In this document: piece after piece, positions 56,251 through 64,000 of the stretch | Layout: every line of letters starts with the position of its first letter | Numbering within the stretch: the first letter of the stretch is position 1 | NCBI GenBank assembly: GCA_021234155.1 | Contig: JAJEKV010000079.1 | Span: forward strand, 673,395 to 737,394 | Length of the DNA stretch: 64,000 nt | Direction of reading: 5' to 3' | From: Isoetes taiwanensis | Lineage: Eukaryota; Streptophyta; Lycopodiopsida; Isoetales; Isoetaceae | The notes under the pieces: generated by a model | Told to the model about the DNA's origin: nothing | Database searches by the model: none | What the model saw: only the letters and a program-made list of their open reading frames with translations | Made by a program: the position numbers and the translations under genes

Positions 56251-56279
56251 TCATGTGGCTGTGCCTAGTATTTTCATTG

Positions 56280-57960
56280 GATTCGAGCTATGGCCTTTGA
56301 AGAAGAGATTGATGACGAGGAGTGTGACGTCAGAGTTTTGTTTGAAGGATAAGAACAATTTTCAGCTTTTAAGAGTGGCGAGAATATGTTCCCGAATCCT
56401 AAATTCAATGGAACACTATTATGGGGACACTATTATTGGGGCATATTCACAGGGTGAACACGGAAAGGAAGCAATGAATTTTTATAAGAAAATGCAAGAT
56501 GAGGGCATGGAAGAGATAGACAACATTTTCAAATGTTTGGGAGCTTGTATTCATGATATTTACATTATGATATTTTAAAATTTGCATATGAAACATATGT
56601 CTTCCTAGGTAGCATCCTTGTTGATGCATATTTTAGATCGAGGGTAATTAAGAATGCTTGCCAATTATTTGAGACAATGCCGATTAAGAATGTGTCCTGG
56701 AATGTGATGATCTCAGGTTATGCACAGCATGGGAGAAACGAAGTTGATCTCTAGGTTCTCAAACAAATGCAACAAGAAGGTGTGAAACCCAATGAAGTCA
56801 CCTATGCAAGTGTAATTAGCACCTATGCTGATATACCAACATTGGGAATGGGTTAAGATCTTGCATGCAGGGATAATCCTTGGTGGACATGAGTCAAGTA
56901 TTTTTTCCAATATAATGAAATTTTGCTTTTTAGGCATCTACCAGTCAACATTCTATAAATAAAGAAAGAGATTTGAAGCAAGTGGGAAGTTAGTAGAGAA
57001 GAGTAATATAGGTTCCAAGAATGCTATATCTGCCATATTGGCCATTAAATGTGTGCTTTATAGATTAATTCAAGAGAATGCTGAAAGTATTCCCCAAAGG
57101 TGCACACAGAATTTCGAGAAACCTTAGGCAATAAGAGAGATTCTCGATTCGTTGTATTCCAAGACCCCATTCCAATGGTTTCGGCTTAATCACATGCAAA
57201 TCCGCAACAAGGGGGATTATTCTGAGTTATATTGGTATGCCCAGGGCAATTTCAAAATCAACTACCGCCCATCACGTCAGCCTATTTGAGTAGATTCTTC
57301 AGCTAGATCATATGGAAGCTAGCATTCCCGGATGAGTTAGCATCTCGCACTTCTATTAGAGCTATTCTAGAACCCACAGACCTAATTGTGAACTCTAATT
57401 GATGACCCCTATACTTAAATTAGTTGCATGTGATAGTTGTTGTTATTGTTATTGTTATTGTTATTATCAAGTTATGTTGATATACGATATTGATTAATCT
57501 CATGTTTTGCACCTCTTGTGTACTGGGAAAGGGGGTGGAGACCTAGTAGCCATTGTGCAGATGATGCTCCTAGTTTAACTGGTCACTTTGTGTGGGCCGA
57601 ATATGGGCCCGACACTCCTTGGGTCAATGGTGTCACCGATCTCAAGAGTTGTAGGTGTTGGCCGTGCTCTTGTTTTGGAGAGTTCAGTTGGGCAAGGATG
57701 TGGGACACTGCGATTCTCTAGCCGCCCATGAAGCCACTACACTTCGGGAAAGGAGACCCTCCTACCTCACCGGATCGGGGAGATGCAACTGGTGTAGTCT
57801 CGTTGGATGATGCCATGAGATTACGTCTCTGCAGCTGATATGCCAACATCGGAAATGGGTAAAATCTTGCATGCAGGGATAATCCTAAGTGGAAATGAGT
57901 CTACTGTAGTTTGGAATGCTCTTATTGACATATATGCTAAATTTGGGAGATCAATAATGC
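56280..57960 (+). pseudogene. PPR pseudogene, 5' part
   Basis: Plus-strand PPR blocks: GDTIIGAYSQGEHGKEAMNF with YKKMQDEGMEEIDNIFKCLG (56420-56560), then YVFLGSILVDAYFRSRVIKN, LFETMPIKNVSWNVMISGYA and KQMQQEGVKPNEVTYASVIS (56600-56830), and LHAGIILGGHES. After about 900 bp of unrelated sequence the block ADMPTSEMGKILHAGIILSG recurs at 57836 and leads into VVWNALIDIYAKFGRSIM, where the tRNA-like repeat sits. Stops, shifts and the internal duplication show it is not functional. Spacer 56950-57830 includes a (TTATTG)n run (57437-57467). Confidence 0.85.
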
Positions 57961-58410
57961 AATATGTAGCACAATAACAGGGACTTCGAGGGGGATTTGA
58001 TATGGATGTAAAAATGACAATTCCTAAAAGCATAGACTATATATCCCTAAAATAATTGAATGGGTTGTTATAAAAAAAAAAAAAACATAGATTTGATATA
58101 GAAAATAATTACATTAGTGGGTATATTGGTTACAATAGTCTTATTAGGACATTGAGTTATTTTGGTAGAGGTTCGAGCCCCCGTATTTCATATTATAAAA
58201 CCTTAGGCAATGTCATATTAGAGGTTCGATATTCCTTGAAAACCTTAGGCGAACTCGTGTTTCATATTTCAATATCATAGGCTTTCAATCATAAATGAGC
58301 TAAAACGAGTTACCTAGAGGCTCCAACATACATTCAAGGGTCAGGGGCCGGCCATCCGAACGATTGTGGTAGTCCGTGGTGCACCTCGCTTAGAATATGT
58401 GGCACAATAA
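57961..58410 (+). repeat. tRNA-like repeat, solo copy inside a PPR pseudogene
   Basis: Begins AATATGTAGCACAATAACAG and ends TAGAATATGTGGCACAATAA, so the 17-base motif AATATGTRGCACAATAA is at both ends. It contains a clear B box GGTTCGAGCCC (58170-58180) and a second GGTTCGATATTCC (58230). The A box is reduced to ATTAGTGGGTATATTGG. Only one 3' hairpin module. Confidence 0.75.
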
Positions 58411-59175
58411 TTAAAACGTAATGATGACCAAGCGAACGCGTGATTTCCCGAGGCAGCATCATTTCTAGATGTGGTCTGATGGCAGCTAGAAAAGTCTTCA
58501 AGCAAATGCAACATGAAAGTGTAAGGAAAAATGAAGTCAGTTACATGCGTTTTAAATGCTTGTGGTAGCATAGAAGCCTTGAATCAGGGAAAACAAATCC
58601 ATGCAGTAATTTTGCAAATGGAGCACCGCTTAGATACATTTGTATCTAACATGCTGATTGACATGTATGTATTCCAAATTTGGAAGCATAAAAATTCTTC
58701 CCAAATATTTAACTGGATATTCCGTACGAGATCTTGTATCGTGGAATTTAATGATTATGGGTACTCATTTTATAAGAACATAGAAGAGGCTTTTTAGGTT
58801 GTTATATGAAATGCAAAAAAGAAGGAATACATCCAAGTGCAAAGACGTTAGTTAATGTCTTGAGTTTGTACAATGACATATCTTCCATAGGCCAAGATAG
58901 AGGAGTCCTCGCTTGCCCAAAGAATTATGGGTTTTGAACTGGATGTGTTGGCCGATATGTATAGCGATTTGGTATTATGGAGGACGCTTGGCATTTGACA
59001 ATATGCCTAAATGGGATATTGTTTTTCTAATACAATTGATGGAGGATATGCCCAATAAAGAGCTAGGAAGAATGTCCTGAGCTCTTTGGGGAAATGAGAC
59101 AAATGGATATGGAACCAAACGAGGTCACATATGTTTACATTTTAAATGCATGTGGTATAATTGCAGCTCTAGAGT
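58411..59175 (+). pseudogene. PPR pseudogene, 3' part
   Basis: Continues the PPR of 56280-57960: VLNACGSIEALNQGKQIHAV, EHRLDTFVSNMLIDMYV, RSCIVEFNDYGYS-like remnant, and LFGEMRQMDMEPNEVTYVYI with LNACGIIAALE at the end (about 59085-59175). H-A, N-L-I-D-M-Y and P-N-E-V-T are PPR-PLS landmarks. Several frames are used and stops are frequent. Confidence 0.85.
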
Positions 59176-59189
59176 AAGTCCAAGATAAC

Positions 59190-59399
59190 TCCATCTCTTT
59201 GAAACTCTATCCACCCCTCTTAGAGTCGGTTTCCATGAGCCATAAAATAACTTGGACTTGGAAGCCAGGGCGCACCGAATTCCATTTCAATGTTTCGCCC
59301 GACGCATGGCCCAAGAATTGCCCTGGCCTTCCAGGAAACGCGGGGGGGGGGTCCCCTCTCCCCGCCACGCTAGTGAGAAGAGATAGCTTAATTGATCAC
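59190..59399. other. Pre-insertion sequence on the left of the retroposed unit
   Basis: ATCTCTTTGAAACTCTATCC matches 53370-53395 near the other coding-like block, so 59190-59399 and 60156-60560 are parts of one repeat split by the retroposed insertion. Confidence 0.5.
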
Positions 59400-59413
59400 A
59401 ATCTGCACCATCA

Positions 59414-60141
59414 GGCCAAGATCTCAGTTTGTTCTTTAGCAGACTCACTATGAAGGAGGCAGACTCAAACAACAGCATCAATTTAGCAAGATTGTTCTGT
59501 AGGGAAGTGGTGCAGGTGTACAATATGTTCGACTTTCTTTCCATGTATCACTACTTCATGTCAGAGAATCAGTTTTCAAGGTTCAGAGAACAAGATTACA
59601 CGATAGACTGGCAGCGGATCTATATGGTTTCTCTGCTTTGCTTGAGTGAGGCTGATCCCTCTTGCCTTGAGGAAATTGCTGAGCAGACTGATGACTCATA
59701 TACCTTTGGATCTGCTGCTCCCTTCTATGCTTACTTTAACTCTGAGCTTGACTCTCCATGCCTTTAGACTGCCTTGCCTCTCTCATCACTCCTGGACTCA
59801 ATTTCGGCCTTGCACTATCATCAATTGCTCAATCTTATCTCCTAATCTGGCTAGAGTTTTTGGTTGCTTGTTTCAGGTGCTAGCAAGGTCCAATGTTGGT
59901 TGGGGTCGGGATTCCTTCCTTACTACTGAAGTCTGTTCTGCTTCATAATTTATCTTCTCTGGTCACTAAAATTTTGAGACTTGACTTGCTTCATATATTT
60001 TGAGCTATATCTCCTTCATTTATGTTGGATGAATTTGGCTAAAGACCTCTACTAAAATGTATTCTACTAAAAAGGGTCATGTACTGTTTTTCTTGATTAA
60101 TGGAAAAAATCTACTCTTACTCTCAAAAAAAAAACAAAAAA
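59414..60141 (+). pseudogene. Retroposed cDNA-like insertion with poly(A) tail
   Basis: AATCTGCACCATCA occurs exactly at 59400-59413 and 60142-60155. The 728 bp between ends in A10CA7, so this has the structure of a reverse-transcribed insertion. An open frame from the 5' edge through MKEADSNNSINLARLFCREV and DYTIDWQRIYMVSLLCLSEA ends in NSELDSPCL and TAG at 59765-59767. It is followed by a 360-bp A/T-rich 3' UTR-like stretch. I do not recognise the protein family. The frame has no stop, so it is either young or conserved by chance. It is 5'-truncated and probably derived from a host mRNA. Confidence 0.75.
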
Positions 60142-60316
60142 AATCTGCACCATCAAGATAGTCCTGGTTGCGGTGAAGAGTCCGTTGGATGTTGAGGTTT
60201 ATGCTAACAAGGTCAAACCTTCCTTCATGAAAATGGGCCACAAAAATGCCTTGACCTTACACGCACATGACCACGCCAAGTCAAGTCCGGGACAAGATCA
60301 TGGAAACACACTCACA

Positions 60317-60560
60317 TCACATTCCTACCTCATTTGTTATCACACCACGCCATCCGTTCCTATTCAATGTTCCGTCCTTGCCATACATGGACCCCTCATT
60401 TCTAGCTTTCCCACAAAAAGCTTCTTTCAATAAGGACATCACCTCTTTGCATCGTTGCTTCTTGGGCTTCATATACTGAGAGATCTTTGTCTTTTCTACA
60501 TTACAAGCCGAACGAAGCACTTTGAAGCTCCAATTCGCCAATTCGAGGAAGCATCATAGA
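60317..60560 (-). repeat. Repeated coding-like block, copy 2
   Basis: Minus frame 60541-60317 with SFKVLRSACNVEKTKI and KPKKQRCKEVMSLLKEAF, matching 53587-53384. No start or catalytic motif; unknown family. Confidence 0.6.
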
Positions 60561-62251
60561 TAATCTTTTACCCATTTGTCTTGGTTTTGTAATTAGAAGA
60601 TGAAAAATCGGGCCTTCACTATCCCCACCATTTCGCGGTGAAACCCTGGGGGGAGCCCTTCATTTCACCATCTTGATGCACGTGAGGGCTGACCTCACGG
60701 GATCACCCAAAAATCAACGGAAGTGATTGCCTCCTACAGGATCATGGACCCAGGGCGGCTCTAGGTCATCCATGGTAATCCCCGCCTCCAAGTGTCACCA
60801 AAAAATTGATGATTACGTCCTCCAGATCAACTGCATGGCCCATATATCGGCCCGGTCTGGATATCCTCTCCTCTAGGATCACTATGTACTTTACCCCCGA
60901 ATGGATTAAAAGATATTATAGTAAAAGTCTCCATGCACTTTCGATTTCGGTATGGCCACAATTTGACAAGGAAATTGGTTGCGGCCGAGGCAACAGCAGC
61001 TCTGATGGTAGCCGATTACCAAATCGACATGGGCCTTTTGGATAAGAGCCAAAGGGAAGAGTTCATCAACCTTCAGGTGCAGAGAGGAAGGAAGTCACGA
61101 ATTGAGTTTCCAACACTTTCAAATTGAAGAGATAGAGTCCAAGATCGAGAAAAGTAGAATTTGATCCCGGTGAGGAGCTATGGCCAACTATTTCCCGAGG
61201 AGCAGGATTAACGGCGAGGACAATCTAGACGAGGAGGAGAAAGTTGCCTCGGATAATTTGTCCTCCCTCATCCTAATTGAGCCCTAAACCGTGGTCTCAA
61301 GTGAAGCCCAAGGCCCCCAGGATTAAGCATCCAATCCCAAAATCCCAGCAAATCACTTGACATTTCCCCCAACTGAATTGTCCATGAAGAGGGATGAAGA
61401 GGAGCCTCCTATTCCTCTTGAAAATAATGCTCCCAAATCCAATAAGATAATCCCTGTTTCATCGTATTCCATTGACCCCTGTTTCCCTAGATGATGTGAT
61501 CGCACTGAAAGGCAGGTATTGATCTTAGATTGATGGCAGTGCCCCCTCAATTTGGCATATTCGGTGGTTGTTGAGAGCCCCTTTATCAAGGTGGGTAAGA
61601 AATCCCCGAATGTGGAGTTCCACATTCAGGAATCTGAGGCCCAAAAATTCACGGCGATGTGGAGAGTGACATCGATCCAGATTGTATAGCTGCTTATATG
61701 CTGTGAATTCTCTCTATTTAAATGCTAGAATCCGCACAATTAATCACTGAATTGTACTGTTACAGGGATAATCTTGCACTCAATTCCTATCTAGAAGAGG
61801 TGCCATCATGTCTGCTTGCACCCTGCTGCATTGGGGTTGTTCTTAAGTGGAAGCAAGGTCGAGCTGGGTGGTCCTTATGACCAATTTGCCAAGCTCATCC
61901 CCGAGAACCCGTTCGGTAAGGCACACTGGAAAATCCAGACATCACAGTTCTATTACATTCCTATGAGTGCTAGGCAAACACTCAACTTTCTTACTTTATT
62001 GCAATTAATTGCTCTTGAATTGGCTATTTTACAGTGGCCATTAGAGCCTTTATATATTGGTAACTGATGGCTTAACATGTGCTCAGCTAGAAGCCCTCCT
62101 TGTCCTTGCACACCGCGACCTTTAATTCCTATGATCCTCTCATGTTCCACCACAATCGCACGCATTTCTTGTTTTTATAGCCTTTCCCCAAATTTTGCTC
62201 ACCTCTTCTGGATACTTCTGCAAATTTCTAACCAATATGTTTAAGAGGTGG
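60561..62251. other. Unassigned region, possible decayed gag-like sequence
   Basis: Plus-strand stretches such as FTPEWIKRYYSK (60890), VAAEATAALMVADYQIDMGL (60975) and NGEDNLDEEEKVASDNLSSL (61210-61270) read like a broken protein, perhaps a retrotransposon gag or LINE ORF1, but I cannot assign it. An 83-codon frame at 61816-62067 has no motif. Confidence 0.35.
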
Positions 62252-62960
62252 GATTAAGGATAAGGAAAGATCACAAGGCACTTAAGTTGTACCTAGATGC
62301 TACTTTCCTCTCGTAAGCTCTATAGGATGCGTATGCTCGACGCGATGTTAAGTCGGGCACACTATCGCCAAGAAGTCAATCCTGTGCTCACGAGGCCCAC
62401 ACCAAGATTTATACACCCATTGCCCATGAAGAAGCCGCAGACTTATAGCTTCCATTTGCACGGGTGCACATCGCCCGTGATGAGAGACAGACGCTGGGCT
62501 CGAGAAGCACGAGCAAAGGCCTTGCTGCTGTTGCCACCAGGGCGCCATTGAGGATGAATGTCATGCCCTTCAGATTCGCCCGTTTGCCCATATCGGCTAG
62601 CTAGTATGTTCGACACTAGTGCCCGCCAACCGCTGCATGAGTTGTTGAATACCTACGTCAAGGGTTTGTTGGGGTCATACCTCCAGAGGTTATGGATGCA
62701 CGGACTCGGCCAGTCTTCCGGACGACATTGAACTGTCCCCTACACACAATTGTACAAAGATGCCAACAGACTTATTATCGCTAAGGTTTTTCCTCTCGAA
62801 AACCCTTCTGGGAAGTGTTTTTTAATCCCCGCCGAACACGCTTGTCGCTCTTTTTTTGTTTGGGTCCCATAGGCCGGCCGGGTCTCCGTGGAAAATCTAT
62901 TCTAAAAAATCTATTCTATTCTATTCTATTCTATTCTATTCTATTCTATTCTATTCTATT
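62252..62960 (+). mobile_element. LINE-4 of window: 3' end, duplicate of 24514-25297
   Basis: From ATTAAGGATAAGGAAAGATC the sequence follows LINE-2 through its zinc-knuckle region (HQGAIEDECHALQI), 3' UTR (GTTTGGGTCCCATAGGCC, GGTCTCCGTGG) and TTCTA tail (about 62890-62960, shorter). Compared with LINE-2 it has many small indels and substitutions. Confidence 0.9.
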
Positions 62961-64000
62961 CTTATTTTACATATAAACCTTTGATCAATATAAATTTCTT
63001 GCTCTGGAGTGCCATCATCCCCATCAATGTCAAGGAAAACAAACACTACGTTCTCACCTCCGTCGTCCGCTTCATTTTCCAATCTTTCTTCCATATCAAT
63101 GCTTTCTACCTCAGCCACCAAGGGTACCACTGTTTCTTTCAGACCAATGCCTTCTATCTCTGCCACCAAAGTTACAGCTTTTTCTGCAATAATGTCTTCG
63201 TTGTCATCCTCCAAACCTGCAATATGATCATCTAATGAAGTAGGAGGAGGGATCCAGTAGACATGTGTGCTTCAACATGTGTGCTTCAATTCTGACCAAT
63301 ATAGTAGCTCATATAGTATGGAACGACGTTTCATACCATTGGGAGGTTTGATCTTGATGTCATCGGGGTTTTTGTATAAATCACAAGCATTTTCGGCCTC
63401 TTCTCACGCCTTGTCCTCTACACATTCCCATTCTTTGTGCCAGTCTTTTGTGGTCATGCACTTTGGGATACAAGTTTCTCGGTGTTCCCCTTTTCGAAGT
63501 GGATGATCCATAGGTAAAAATTTCTCATGGCCCTCATATACTGTCTTTTTCATAGATTTAGAATATCTTGAGGTGATTTGACCAACACAATGCACACAAT
63601 CATATTCCCCTTTTGTTTGCATGCCTACAAATATAATAGCGTAATTACAAATCATTCTTCAAAGAAACAAAGAAAAATCCATACATGTACATATGCTTAG
63701 GCCAGAATAGTCATGCATGGTCCACATTAAGATAGCTTTTAATAAAAAACTTTGCTCTTAAATTAGGGTTTTAGAGATATCAACCATGGGGATCCCTTCC
63801 ATAATCATTGCAATCCATCAACCAGGGGTGAAAGATAGACATCAAAATTTTTGGTTGCGATCGACTTGCATTACCAATGTTCCTTAGTCAATTATATAAG
63901 ATTTCATGCTTATATATGAGAAATTTACTAATGAGTGTCAAATATAAAACTTAGAATAATCATGCTCACATGATATGTTCCCGCTTAATAGATTCTCCTA
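62961..64000 (-). pseudogene. CACTA TNP2 transposase, second copy (runs off window)
   Basis: Nearly identical to 25301-26335: acidic C-terminus with EDDNEDIIAEKAV (63214-62951), KTVYEGHEKFLPMDHPLRKG (63560-63500) and DVYLSPLVDG (about 63830). It differs by a few substitutions and one-base homopolymer indels. The element continues beyond base 64000. It begins directly after a LINE tail, as the first copy does. Confidence 0.88.

Noticed and set aside
57437-57830. Host gene in the GC-richer stretch after the TTATTG run
   Set aside because: Only a 67-codon frame with no motif; it may be LTR-like, but no paired repeat was found in the window.

Overview
This is nuclear DNA from a land plant with a large, transposon-saturated genome. 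Introns have GT/AG borders. The retrotransposon families are plant types (Ty1/copia primed by initiator tRNA-Met, Ty3/gypsy, CACTA, MULE, PIF/Harbinger). The one intact host gene is a plant sterol enzyme. Decayed pentatricopeptide-repeat (PPR) sequences, LINEs with pentanucleotide (TTCTA)n tails and a Merlin-type transposase suggest a fern or other seed-free plant, but the lineage is my inference. No bacterial genes, rRNA, CRISPR array or convincing organelle insertion was seen.

Layout. 1-5.4 kb: a 57-60 bp minisatellite, then a PIF/Harbinger transposon (broken transposase plus convergent Myb-like fragment) flanked by two near-identical 240-bp PPR remnants. 6-12.2 kb: a Merlin/IS1595-like transposase whose 5' side is cut by a 3-kb minus-strand LINE. 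13.6-44.1 kb: one heavily nested block. The outermost unit is a minus-strand Ty3/gypsy element. Its integrase is split by a CACTA element of about 25.3 kb (14469-39793, 3-bp target duplication AGA). The CACTA element contains a tandem array and a solo copy of a tRNA-like repeat, a fold-back element, a decayed LINE (20.15-25.3 kb) and a complete Ty1/copia element (28350-38662, target duplication CCAAC). The copia element holds a further 5.3-kb composite insertion. The CACTA gene reads on the minus strand as a CxC..C/HL transposase-associated module, then a SET domain, then TNP2 transposase. The SET domain inside a CACTA transposase gene is the most unusual feature of the window.

40.7-45.2 kb: the rest of the gypsy element, interrupted by a plus-strand gypsy fragment and a LINE 3' end, then a MULE transposase. 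46.47-46.62 kb: an almost perfect hairpin. 48.7-53.05 kb: an eight-exon, intact cycloeucalenol cycloisomerase gene (CPI1), the only gene here that looks functional. 56.3-59.2 kb: a PPR pseudogene hit by the tRNA-like repeat. 59.4-60.1 kb: a poly(A)-tailed retroposed sequence with a 14-bp target duplication. 62.26-64 kb: a second copy of the LINE 3' end joined to the same CACTA TNP2 sequence seen at 24.5-26.3 kb.

Apart from CPI1 nothing here forms a working pathway. Nearly every element carries stops or frameshifts, and the window is best read as layers of insertion of different ages. All boundaries and exon structures were read by eye; no database search was run.
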